In this document: positions 1 to 10,779 of the stretch, piece after piece
Position numbering within the stretch: the first letter of the stretch is position 1
How the letters are laid out: every line of letters begins with the position of its first letter
Source: Chlamydomonas reinhardtii
Taxonomy: Eukaryota; Chlorophyta; Chlorophyceae; Chlamydomonadales; Chlamydomonadaceae
NCBI RefSeq assembly: GCF_000002595.2
Contig: NC_057009.1
Location: 4,071,185 to 4,135,184 of the forward strand
Reading direction: 5' to 3'
DNA: 64,000 nucleotides
The notes under the pieces: generated by a model
What the model saw: the letters and a program-made list of their open reading frames with translations, nothing else
Database searches by the model: none
What the model was told of the DNA's origin: nothing
Made by a program: the position numbers and the translations under genes

Positions 1-90
1 GTGGCTCCCCCTTGCAAGATTCCCGCCTCGGTGTCCTACAAGGGCATTGAGATCCCGACCCCCTGCTTCCTGCAGGGCCTGTGGCCTTAA
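1..90 (+). CDS. 3' terminal exon of an unidentified gene
   Basis: Frame 1 is open from the first base of the window to a TAA at 88-90 and gives 29 residues, containing CKIPASVSYKGIEIP and ending FLQGLWP. A TGTAA polyadenylation signal 75 bases after the stop supports a plus-strand gene ending here. The rest of the gene lies left of the window. I do not recognise the family; the two Cys residues and lack of low complexity suggest a folded C-terminus, but no function can be given. Confidence 0.5.
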   Translation: MAPPCKIPASVSYKGIEIPTPCFLQGLWP

Positions 91-164
91 GCGCTTTGTC
101 ACCGTGCTCTTGAACGTCGGTGGCAGCAGCGTAGCCCTCTGTATAGCCTAGATGGGTCATCCTG

Positions 165-169
165 TGTAA
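165..169 (+). terminator. TGTAA polyadenylation signal
   Basis: TGTAA is the usual poly(A) signal of Chlamydomonas nuclear genes. It lies 75 bases past the TAA at 88-90, a normal distance for a short 3' UTR. Confidence 0.6.
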
Positions 170-1252
170 CATAGGCGGATGGTGGGCCCGCCGGGTAGCT
201 CGTGCTGCGCGCTCGCGCGGGGACTGCGGCGGCGGGGTGGTGTTTGTGGTGGTAGTGTTTCCTCCTGAGAAGATCTAAACCAAAGGTTTCGTGGCTTCGT
301 GCGTGACGGAGCGTGTGAGCAGATTGCGATGGTGGGCCATCCCTGTTTCCCGGGTTTTTGCGGCTCTGAAGCGTCTGCATGGGTGATGACGAGTTGTGGT
401 CGGTGGTTGGACAGAGTGGAACTTATGTGAGCAGTGCAGGAATTAATACATGTGAGACCTCCTTGGGCATCATCCAAGTGACCTCACTGCGTACGGCGTG
501 TAACACGCCAGAAAGTTACTATGCCACCCCCAAGAAGCTCTGCATTACTGGTATCGCATTCACCAAACCAGCAGTTCTCGCGCTGATCTTGGCGTCGGCA
601 ACTCGGCGAAACGAGCGCTTCGCCTTTCAAGGCTACCAACAGTTGATGATAGCCTGGTAAGCACCCAGATGCTGCAACTGCGGGGTAGCCTAGTTCCGTT
701 CTAAAGAGAACACCTACACTTGCACCTACAATGCCATATGGCCAATGAATCGGGTCGTAGGGCACACGAGCCCGGGCTCCCATCTGGCGCTGTCAAGGGC
801 GCAGGCCACTGGATTCAACGACTGCAGGGCAGACCGTGACAGGAGTCTTGGTAGCCCAGAGTCATCCCGCGTGCAGGCGGACGGATGGTCGGAAACGGTT
901 GCTTTCCCGCGGTGTGGGCATTGCCGTCTTGAGCCGGGGGGACTGATGGGGGCAGATGAGGGAGGGGGGACGGGGTGGGGGGGGACTGCAGCACTGGAAC
1001 CGGCAGGCGAAAAGCTTCAAGGCGTCAAAACAGAGAGCCCAGACCGTACTGTACAAAGTGAAGTTGTGTTTGCCGAACTGGCGCAACGTTGAGCACGTTG
1101 ACATCACAAACTGGATCCAACATGACAGCTCGCGACGTCTGCCTCTAGCCGCCATTTGTAAACTTTCTGATACGCAAGTCATTTCATACACCAGCACTCA
1201 ATGACAAACTGGTAGCTTGCTTCTCTCGTCCTGGGCGAACCTTCCAAAGAAA
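170..1252. other. Intergenic region, no gene seen
   Basis: About 1.1 kb between the first poly(A) signal and the start codon at 1253. It holds a G-rich stretch near 930-985 but no spliceable protein-like frame. The last few hundred bases presumably carry the promoter and 5' UTR of the next gene; I see no clear TATA box. Confidence 0.4.
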
Positions 1253-4200
1253 ATGGCCGACGAGCCGCTGAAGACTGTTTTCCGGCTTGACGACCTGCTG
1301 ACAAGGATAAAGGCGTCAGAACAAAGCGGCTTGGCCTCAACAAAAGCGACACCACGGAGCGCTCGCAGCCGGCGGGCCTCGTCATCGTCAATACTCAATT
1401 CGCCGTCCTTCGCGGAGCACCAAACAGGCCTAAAAGCATATCGGGGCTTCAACAGTCCAGCACCCCACCGCAAGCGAAGCCAGGTGCGAATGGGAGGCCT
1501 CAAGAGAGGCTCTTGGAAGCTGCCGCCACAGCGCCGTGACTCAAGCTCACGTCAAACCGTCAAACTCACGCCCTGCAACAGTGCATCAACAGTCGTACTC
1601 ACGCCCAACCAATCGCCTTATCACGTGCCAGGTACTCGATGACCACGCGAATCCGCTTTTTGAGGGGTTCCCGTCACTGGTGTGTAGCCGGGACACCCCT
1701 GAGCCCCTGGACGTGTCACCTCTGGCTCGCACGCCTGGGGCGCCGGAGGCTGCAGGTACGCTCAAGGGCTAGTCGTACTGGGACGCAGTCGTATCTGAGA
1801 TGCTCGAGCTCTGAACCTTTGATGCATTGCATGTAGGGAATGCCCCGAAGCTGGAGGAGCAGTTGCAGACTCTGCTGAACATGCTGAAGACCGCCACTGA
1901 CCTGCCCCGCGGGAGCGCGCTGGCAGAGGAGTTGGAGGCGGTGGCGAGCAAGTTGAGAGAAAAGGAGGAGGTGAGGGTACCCCTGACTCATTTCAGCAAG
2001 CTGCTATGCAGCGACATGCTCCTCTTTTAGCTTGCTCTGCTAGCCTACACTGCTGCGCTCATATCCGCCGGGGTTTGGCCGTTTGGTTCTGGAAAATCAG
2101 TACCGATACACACTCAATGTCTTGCCCTCACCACCCGTGCCCATGCACCATGCCGCAGGAAGCCACAGTCCTGCAGCACGAGGTGCAGGTGGAGCGCCAA
2201 ATGCGCACGCAGCTGCAGCTGGCGCTCACCGGCGCACATGCCACCATCCGCCAGCTCCGCGCTGCGCCCACGCCACCGCCGCGCACAGCCGGCAGCGGCG
2301 CCTCCTCCGGCCGGCGCCGCAGCGAGCCGGGGTCAGAGTCCAGCAGCAAGGGCTCGCACCCACACTCCCGTGACGGCGCCACCGCGCACAGCAACGCCAG
2401 CAGCGGCCGGTCGCTGTCGCTTGCCGGGGGCATGGGCGGGGGTGCGAGGGGCGTGCGCGACTCGGTGTGTCGCCAACTGCTGCAGTCGCCCGCCAGCACT
2501 CTGTCCACCGTGAGCTTCGCGGCCAAGCCCACTCGGGCGGCCGGCTGCAGCCCGCTGTCGCAGCCGGACGCGGCCTGCTCCCCTAAGGAGCTGCCACTGG
2601 AAGGGCATCCCCTGCGGCCGCACCACCACGGGCTGGAGGTGGCTGCGACCAGCCCCAAGGTACCGCAAGCACACGGCGGCGGTGCCGGTCCCGCGGTGCG
2701 CCTGGGCGCGGGCCAGCAGTCCTTAAGCGGCTGGATGCTGACGGCCCTGGCCACGCCTGGGGCAGACGGAGGCGCGGCGCGCACCGCCGCCTGTACCGCG
2801 GCGCTGGGCCGCACCACGGCCGCAGCGCTGGCTGAGCTGCAGACACCCGCGCCGGTCGGCCGCGGGCAGGGCGCAGCAGCTGCAGTGCGCGCGGCGCTGG
2901 CCGCCACGCCGGCGCAGCCGCTGACCTACGGCAGCCCGCTGCACCGGCGCATACAGCGGCTGCTGGCCGCGCACGGCGCCGGTGAAAGCCTGGCTCCCAG
3001 CCCGCTGAGCACCGGTGGTGCGGCTCATGTGCGGCAGGTTGGCACCAGCGAGCTGGCTGGCAGGCAACTGGACCCCGGGCAGCTGCATATAAGCTCTGTG
3101 GCCAGCTCGTCTACGTCAAGCGCCTGCGCCACGCCGGCCGGCGGCCACAAAGAGGTGAGGCCGCTGTTGCGGGGTCGCGCTGTTGCGTATTGTGTCATCA
3201 GATCCCGGTTGCCGCCTCCTGTGTGCTGTTGGTGCATGGTTGATGCCCAATCGCCGTTTGCCCCGCGCAGTTGGGCGTGGCTGCCCTGGCAAACCTCCAA
3301 AGCAGCGTCTCTCCCTTTGGCCTCACGCTAAGGGAGCGCTACGCGCAGCGCGGCGCCTGCACGGGCGGCGTGCCGCTGCCCTGCGGCGCGCCCACGCCGC
3401 CCCCCGCGTCTGCTTGCCCGTCCCAACCCCACCGGCAACCACACCACGCGCACGGCGACCAGGCTGACGACGTGGCGGAGCTGGTGTCGCAGTTGGGCCT
3501 GAACCTGGACCTCAACGCTGTTGACGGCATGTCGCAGCTTGATGTGCTGGATGAGATTGACCGCTGGCTGTCGGCGCAGTACATTGCTGCCAAGAAGGCA
3601 ATGCTGGCCGGCGCCGAACCACTTGCGGAGGAGGAGGACGCGGCGGGCAGGGGCGCGGCGGGGGAGGAGGAAGAGGAGGGGCTGGGGGCGGCGCTGGCCA
3701 CGGCAGCAGCATTCGGAGGTCGGCCTGTCGAGACGGCAGTGGAGACCGGCATTCAGACGGAGCCGCTGCAGCCGACTGCTGTGGACCGGGCAGCAGTGGC
3801 GGTAGCGGAGCCGGCGCCCTCGCGGCGGGATGCAGCTGTGGGCACCCCGGCAGCGTCGATGCGGACCGTTGGCGCAGCGTCCCGCGCTGGAATCGCTAAC
3901 AAGGTAAGGCTGTCCCGCACACGCGTCTGTTCGCAAACTGATGAGGCAATAAGCATTTGCTCCCTTCAGCTTGCTGTTTTCTGCATGTCCTTGTCATTAT
4001 CTCAACACTGCTTGTGCATCGCTCGCAGAAGCCGCGTGCCGCAAGCTCACGCGCGGCCGGCACCGACGCCCATGGAGACGAGGACGACGTCATATCCCCG
4101 GCCGCCGACCAGGCCAAGCGCTCGCCCGCGCGCGCCCTGCAGCAGGCCAAGCAGGCCGGCTCAGCCACGCCGCAGCCCGCCGCTGCCGCCTCGCCCGCGG

Positions 4201-5619
4201 CTGCGCCCCAGCAGAAGCAGGGTACCAATGCAGCCTGGACGCGCTGGGACCAGTCCAGCGGCGACGAAACCGGCACGCCGGCGCGGCGCGGGCTGTTCCG
4301 TGACGCGGCCTCCGCACGGGCCACCGCCGCAGCCGAGGCCGAGGAGGCGGAAGCCGCCGGCGCGGGCTCCGGCCAAGCGTACGCGCAGAAGCACCACCCG
4401 CTGTCCAAGCAGAAGAGCGACCCCAGCCTCCGGAGCTCCGTGGTTGCGTCGGGCGCCGCCATCGCCGACAGCATCCTCCGCGGTGGAGCTGCGGCCGCGG
4501 CGCCACCCCACAAGGAGGAGGAAGAGGAGGAGGCTGGCAGCGCGCCGGCGCCGCCGCGTGGCGCGCAGCGGCACGTGGACCCCTTTGACGGCCCCTCCTC
4601 CAGTCCCGCGGCGTACGGCCGTCCCACAACGGATGCGCGGTCCCTTCTGGCGGCGCCACACCACCCGGCACAGCAGCCGCCGGCGCGGCCCTCTGCCGGC
4701 AGCCTGCAGTTCGATGATGCCCTGGAACAACACCTGCGGCAGAAGCAGCTGACCATCCGCACCAGCCACACGCAGTTGCTGGCGGGGGTTGGGGCCCCGG
4801 CTGCGCTCGGCGTAGGCTTCGTGCCCGCCGTGCCGCCGCCTGCTGCCGTGCCGCCAGTGCTGGTGGCGGCGGCCCTGCCTCAGTCAGTCATCGCGGCCGC
4901 GCGCACGTCGCTGCAGCCAGCAGGTGAGCTTGGCGTAGCACTCCGGTTCTGACCTTCTACACACCCGAAGAAATACCCAACCGTATGTCGCTGCCCGTAG
5001 CTGGCTGGCCCTACAGTCTCTCTATTGCCCTGACCTCGCAGGTGTCCCGCCAGGCCACGCCCGCAGGCAGGCACCGCAGGCGTCCATCAGCCATGGCATG
5101 CCCAACACCATCTCTTCTAACGCCGCCGGCGCCGGCGGCGAGGCCACCCAGGTGCTGTTCACACCCGGCATGGCGGCCGGTAGCGGCACCAAGGCGCGGC
5201 CCACCGGCCGCACCGCGTCGCGCCTCACACCTGAGGCTGCGCACCTGGGTGTCGCCACCACACTGCGCTTTGGCGAGGGCGACGCTGCAGCCGCCACCGA
5301 GAGCGCCGTGGAGTCTGAAAACGACAGTGTAGGCGGCCGCGGCGGCGTCGTAGGCAGCGCCAGCCCCATGCGCGCGCTGAGCTCTATCAGCAGTGTCAGC
5401 ATTGTGACGTCGGAGGCGGCGGCGCCTACATATTCCGGCAACACCTCGCGCGGGCACGGCGGCGGCTGGGGCTCGCGCAGCAAGCCGGCGGCAGCGGGGC
5501 GGGAGCAGGAGGCGACGTCGCGGCCGCGCGGCCGGGCTGCAGGTGGCGGCGGCAGCAAGCCGCTGTTTGGCTTCCTGGCATCTCTGAAAGCATGCACTCG
5601 CGGCAGTGATGCGTACTAA
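1253..5619 (+). CDS. Large low-complexity protein with short helical segments, unknown function
   Basis: A six-exon model closes in one frame to 1204 residues: 1253-1631, 1837-1970, 2159-3154, 3271-3903, 4029-4923, 5042-5619, all with GT-AG borders. The N-terminus MADEPLKTVFRLDDLLTRI is helical. Exons 2-3 encode a short coiled coil (LEEQLQTLLNMLK, then EVQVERQMRTQLQLALTGAHATIRQLR). The rest is mostly disordered Ala/Ser/Pro/Gly sequence with Glu runs (EEEDAAGRGAAGEEEEE) and a conserved-looking helix DDVAELVSQLGLNLDLNAVDG. The stretch ETGIQTEP resembles dynein light-chain LC8 binding motifs, but this is only a resemblance. No catalytic domain is visible. An extra exon in 1632-1757 is possible, because a protein-like frame lies there. 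A scaffold or cytoskeletal role is a guess. Confidence 0.7.
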
Positions 5620-7009
5620 CGGCGGGGTAGAGACCGTGTGCGTGGTCAACACGGAGTCCCGGTGCCTGCAGGTGTTGGCGGGTGGCGATGCTGGTGTAGC
5701 TGAAGTATGTGTGGGGCGGATGCGGTGCAATCGGCGTATGGCGCTACGAAAACGCTGTTTCTCTCAAGTAATATGCGCACCGTCCTTGTGGCGGGCAATC
5801 TTCCTTCTTCACTAGACTTCTACATCTGTATGTATTGCGGGTAGAGAGCAGTTGTGTGCGGTTGAGGACCGTGGCATGGGCACATGGCGCCGGGCACGAA
5901 GCGATGGCGGTGTGGGAGCACGAAGATTGCTGGTCAGGGGCCGCAGTTTGTTGACCTGGCAACAACAGTCCGGATGCTGTGCATAAGGAACTTCCGGAGC
6001 AAGGCCCTGCACACCGGATGAATCGAAAGGAGGAGGTGCCATTCGTGAGGACTGAACAACATGGGCTCGCCCTGTAGCTTGGAATGCTTACGTGCACACC
6101 CATCGTCCCATCACACTCCTTGATGCGCTAAGAGCATGACACTGATACCGGAGTAGGCGCCAAACGGCAACTTACAAATGCAGATCGTTGACAGCATGCC
6201 ACATGAAGACAGGGGCTGGCATTGACCGAGGCCAGTCGACAATGTTGGATTGTTGTTGGAATGCTCCCCCCCTGTGTGGCAGCCGTCGTCTGGCTTCATG
6301 CAGTAACAACAATCCCCGTGGTGTCGTAAGTGTGTCTGTGTGTCTGAAGTGCCAGCCCCATACATACTCCAGAGTTCAGGCGCCAGTGTGTCGCACAGCG
6401 CTCGTATCTTACGAAGGCAGGGGCGGCGTCAGTGGCCGAATTCCTTAAAATGGCTTCGTTTAGTTGACGAAACAGGCTGCGGCCGCTTCGTTCACCCCCA
6501 AAATTTTTCCGGGGGCTCCGCCCCCGACCCGCACGATGTCGACACCGACACGACACGCCAACTCCTCCCCTGCTTCCCGCCGACCCAACCTCACTCTCCC
6601 GCCAGGGGAACCCCTGTCTCCCGCCGTCAACACCCATAGATACAGCCCTTTGAGCCTTCTTACCATATGCCACGCAGGTTTGGGCCGTGGAGTAGCCGCT
6701 GGAACCCCCTGTCCTTGGCCAAAAGTGGCCGAAATCCCAAAAATGTCTTCGTCTGTTTGCCGAAAGACCCCCCAAGATCCCGTGCGTTTTGGCCGAAATT
6801 CCAAGTCAAGATCAAAAGAATTTCGTCCGCCAGAGGCCTTTTTGGGCAAATTTCGTTCCGAACGAAGGAAGATACGAGCGCTGGTGTCGCACCATGTCAT
6901 CCTGACTGCCTGGCACCACAGGTCCAGGCTTCCAGCAATCCAGCTGACACGCGCAGCGCTGTGGACATAATGGAGCTCAACGCCGTCAATTCCATACCCC
7001 AACCGGCAC
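5620..7009. other. Intergenic region with repeat DNA
   Basis: No convincing exon. The left 800 bases look like 3' UTR and spacer. The right half is a dispersed-repeat block (listed separately). A minus-strand TGTAA at 6172-6176 could serve the small gene at 7010-7358, but would imply a 3' UTR of about 830 bases. Confidence 0.4.
6437..6880. repeat. Dispersed repeat block with two related AT-richer segments
   Basis: Segments at about 6437-6545 and 6717-6875 share words such as TGGCCGAAATTCC, GGCTTCGTTTAGTTGACGAA-like and AATTTCGTTC-like strings that differ in composition from the surrounding DNA. The first contains a perfect small hairpin, GGGGGCTCCGCCCCC at 6511-6525. I infer fragments of a non-coding transposable element, but no terminal repeats could be fixed. 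Confidence 0.4.
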
Positions 7010-7358
7010 CTAACCAACCGCGCCCTTGGCCGCCTGCTTCTGGGCAATCCTTTGCGCCTTCTTAATGTTGTTGGCCACATAGTTGGCCTTCCCGGCTTTG
7101 ACCTCCACCTTGTTGCCCGCGGGGTCAAGAAAAGACAGCATCTTTTCGCTACGCGTGTCCAGGCCCTTTCGCGCCGCAGTGCCCTCATCAGACAACACCC
7201 ACGCCCGGATCAGAGATGCCTCCGGGTCTTTCGCTTGTTTGGCCTTGCCTGCAAGGGGCGGCGGGTACAAGATGTGAGTGCGCATGACCGCTTGCAAGCA
7301 CGATGTACTCTCAGTACAGGCACAACGGCCCAGACAGCGCACGGCAACACTCACCCAT
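7010..7358 (-). CDS. Small basic conserved-looking protein, 80 residues
   Basis: Exon 1 is only four bases (ATG plus G, 7358-7355), followed by a textbook donor GTGAGT; exon 2 is 7248-7010 after a CTTGCAG acceptor, ending in TAG. The product starts MGKAKQAKDPEASLIRAWVL and ends AQRIAQKQAAKGAVG. It is rich in Lys/Ala, has no signal peptide or membrane segment, and is predicted mostly helical. The model depends on the micro-exon; without it, exon 2 has no ATG near its start. I do not recognise the family. It is transcribed in the same direction as the hydrolase upstream, about 490 bases away. Confidence 0.6.
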
Positions 7359-7851
7359 GGCCACCGCCGCCGATACTCGCTCTGCTGCAGAAAAAGGCAA
7401 GAAGTGGCCTTATGGACTTGCGGAATCGGGCGGCAATCGCTGGCTCGTACAACATTTCACAAGGACTGCAATGCCCGCAAATCGTGGCGCGTGGAGCGCT
7501 GCAACACCTCCTACGCACTCGGTCCTTAGGGCGCGCGACGCAGCTCTGTCCCGAACTTCAGCCGCGACACTCCCAATGCCAACCCGCGGCGCTTCCTCAC
7601 ACTCCGGTTGTGTTTGTCTCGCAATCGCATTCGACTCGCCCGCCACTCATCCGTACATTCGGGCTCCCTGGGACAGGCTACGGTATACAACACGGTTGTA
7701 CACAGCGACATAAGCACTGAAACCCCCACCCCTATGGCCCTACCATATGTCAACCGCCGACCAAGCTCCAGCAACCCTGCCATCCTGCACCCACACGCAC
7801 GAAACGCGCGCAACCTCGACAAGTCCCCCACCACACCAACAGGCCATTACC

Positions 7852-10527
7852 CTACATCCGCGACGCCGGCCCACTCCCGCTCCCCGACCCCGACCCCCCA
7901 AACAGCGGGCCCTCCCCCGGCAGCGGCTCGAACAGCGCCGCCACCACCTCGCCGGGGATCTGCCGTACACTGCCGTACTTCCACGCCGGCTTGTTGTCCT
8001 TGTCGATGAGCAGCGCCCGCACGCCCTCCAGGAAGTCGGCCTGGCCGTGCACGCAGCGCGCCGCCATCACAAACTCCATCTCCAGCGCCTGCCGCAGCGT
8101 CATGTGGCCGGCGGCGCTGCGCCGCAGCATCTCCCACGTCATGGCGTGGGACAGCGGCGAGCCCCTGGGCAGGGCACACGCGCAGAGGGGGCGGGTGGGT
8201 AGGTTACGGTACGGTATATGGGCACGAGCAGGGGAGGGGCCCTCCCTGGGAATGGGGGCTGCCATCGCCAGGTGAAGACGCAAGACTTGGCCTTACAAAT
8301 GTACCGTACGGTAGAGCGTGATATGTGAAGTAGCTCGCCTTTTGTCCCCCCAAGAACGCTAGGAAGCTCCCTCCCACCCAGCCCGCCGCCACGGCGACCT
8401 CTGCTATGCCGTCCTTACCTCCGCATCGCTGCCAATGTGGACTTCAGAAAAGCCGCCTGCGCGGCCTCCAACGACCCCGCCGCCGGCTGCTGCACAGCCG
8501 CCTCCGCCGCCGCCACCGCGCCCTCCAGCGAGGCAATGACCTCCTCCACGCCGCCGCACCCAAAGTGCACATTGATCAGGGGCAGCTTCCACTCCAGCAG
8601 CGCACTGCTGCTGAGGCTGCCGGCAGCGCCGGCACCCGCCATGACGAGCGGCTCCTCAAAAGAGCGGATCAGGTTGTCAACCACGGAAAGGTCGGCGGCA
8701 CGAGGTCCCAGCGCCACCAGCGCAGCCTCCAACTCCGGGATGCGGGCTGAGCGCACCAGGTGTGTGGCGAAGCCCGCGTCCTTTACCTCCGCGCCTATGC
8801 ATTGTGTACGGCACGTGTCAGCACGTGCGTTCAGCGACAAGCAGAAAAAGGAGAGGGTCAGCACCGTCCAGTGTGTGAGCATCTCGTGGGCCCGCAGTCC
8901 TCGGTCGCCCTGTGTTGAGCTGCGACCGCATTAAGCTCTTCTGGCCTTCCAGATCACCCCATCTGCCTGCCGCCTTCCCCCAAGTGCAACCGGAAACAGA
9001 TTCAGTCCACCATCGCCCTCTCCTCTCCACGCGCCCGCTCTTCTGCGCACCTGTGAGCCTCTCCCCCGTCAGGCCCATGTATCTCCCCAGGCAGCCAGGC
9101 AGGCGGTGCAGGAAGAAGGAGGCGCCAATGTCCGGGAACAGGCCGATGCCCGCCTCGGGCATGGCCAGAATCGTCCTGCGCAGGATGGCCGACCGGGTGG
9201 CCAGGGTGGAGTGGCCGGGTGGCAAAACTGGAGTGGCCGGGGCTGGAAGGACGGGCTGTGGGCTAGCGTTGAGGGCTATGGGGTTTGCGGGCGGCAGCGG
9301 GGCCTCAGAACCAGCCGCCGCTGCATCCCCCCCACTCTACGCACCGACGTCCGCTCCGGCACGCATACACACACACGCACACATTTGTCCTCGAGCACGA
9401 GATTCGAGGAGGCAACCATGAATACCGTAGTTACACACACACACACACACACACATACACACACACATGCATACACACACACAATACACACAGCTCACGC
9501 CGCCGGCACCCACCGCTCGGTGGCCACTCGGAAGGCGCCGTGGAAGGAGGCACCCACGCCGCCGCCCATGCAGATGCCGTCAATCAGCGCCACGTACGGC
9601 ACCGGCAGCTGGCTGATGGCGGCGTTGTTGGCGTACTCGGTACGGAAGAAGGCCACGCCGAAGGCCGCGGGGTCGGGGCCGGACGCGGAGGCGCCGGCGG
9701 CATTGCGCGCCAGGGCCCTCACCACCAACTCCTTGACATCGCCGCCCGCGCAGAAGGCCTGCAAGCAACGTGCCGGAACGGGGTTAGAATGTAAAAATGG
9801 TGCTCGGAGGTGGTGAATAAAAAGAGTTGATACTGGCTGAGCTTTATTGATCCCCTTCCCCCCGCATGCAAACTCTCCCGGATTCCCGCCATGTGCCTTC
9901 CGCCGTCCGCCCACCTTGCCGCCTGCGCCCTTCACCACCACACACGACACCGGCTCGCCCGGCCGCGGCTGTGCCGTGATCTGTGTGTTCAGCGCCAGCA
10001 GCTGCTGCACCTGCAAAATTGAAGAGGTTTGCGAGGCAGGGGTTTGGGAAAGGAAGCAGCAGATGGCAGAGCCCCTGTGCGTGGGGCACGGAAAAGGTTG
10101 ACACCATGCGCGCGCAGGTGTGTCGGTGCCCTGCGCACCATGCCTAGACTCAGGGAGTTGAGCGCCTTGGGCCTGCATGAGGCAGAAAGGTGAAGACACA
10201 GCATGTATGAGCGTTATAAGAGACAGCTGGCGCAGTACTGAGTGACGCGCAGGTCCCACGCAAGTGGGTCGGCGCCGGGGTCAGTCTGTTCAGCGCTGCG
10301 TGCGGAGTGCAGGCTCCAGTCCCAAACCCTCGTCGGCCCCGAGCTCACCGGTTCAGCGTGACGACAGCGACGGAGCCCTTCATGTCCACCAGCACCTGTG
10401 AGCGGCGACGAGCGGGAGATGCTCAGCACAGCGTCGCGTCGCTGCTTGGCTTGCGTGGTAAACAACCGACGCATCGCCACGCACGAGGGCGACGCACCTC
10501 CGGCTCCTGCGCTGCCGCGGTCGACAT
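7852..10527 (-). CDS. HIBCH: 3-hydroxyisobutyryl-CoA hydrolase (CHY1/HIBCH type), probably peroxisomal
   Basis: Hydrolyses 3-hydroxyisobutyryl-CoA in valine breakdown; member of the crotonase fold. Eight exons close in frame to 421 residues: 10527-10498, 10395-10349, 10172-10139, 10010-9915, 9758-9514, 9175-9051, 8794-8419, 8164-7852. Family motifs in order: VVTLNRPKALNSLSLGM, KAFCAGGDVKELV, GICMGGGVGASFHG (oxyanion hole), MPEAGIGLFPDIGASFFL, and the C-terminal helical part ending in AWKYGSV. This is slightly longer than the usual 380-400. There is no mitochondrial presequence (MSTAAAQEPE start), and the last three residues are Ser-Arg-Met, an accepted plant peroxisomal PTS1 variant, as in Arabidopsis CHY1, which is peroxisomal. 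It lies head to head with the SMYD gene. Confidence 0.92.
9364..9492. repeat. CA/CACATA microsatellite in hydrolase intron 5
   Basis: Two runs of CA dinucleotides with scattered T changes, in the intron between 9514 and 9175. Open frames across it are artefacts of the repeat. Confidence 0.85.
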
Positions 10528-10779
10528 GTTGGCAGCTCTACCAGGCCCCTTCAATATCGCTGAAAGTCGGCCGCTGGCAAAATTGCTCGCGACTCTTCGC
10601 GTTTGAGCCCAATTCATGCAGCAGCGCTGATGTTGCTGTTGCTTTGCAGCTGGCTATGTCTATTACTATAATATTGAGTTATTTTGATTGACGCTGTGAC
10701 TCGATGAATTCATTATACTGGTAACAGGGCCGCATCGCTTGCAGGGAGTTTACGCTCTCGTCACGCACGGCGCGCTGCC
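10528..10779. promoter_or_regulatory. Divergent promoter region (hydrolase / SMYD gene)
   Basis: Only 252 bases separate the start codons of two genes facing away from each other, so both promoters and 5' UTRs must lie here. The middle (about 10640-10730) is markedly AT-richer than either side. I cannot fix a TATA box or start site. Confidence 0.5.

Noticed and set aside
2128-2907. Long minus-strand frame opposite exon 3 of the first large gene
   Set aside because: GC-rich DNA leaves long open frames on both strands; no splice context or family motif supports it.
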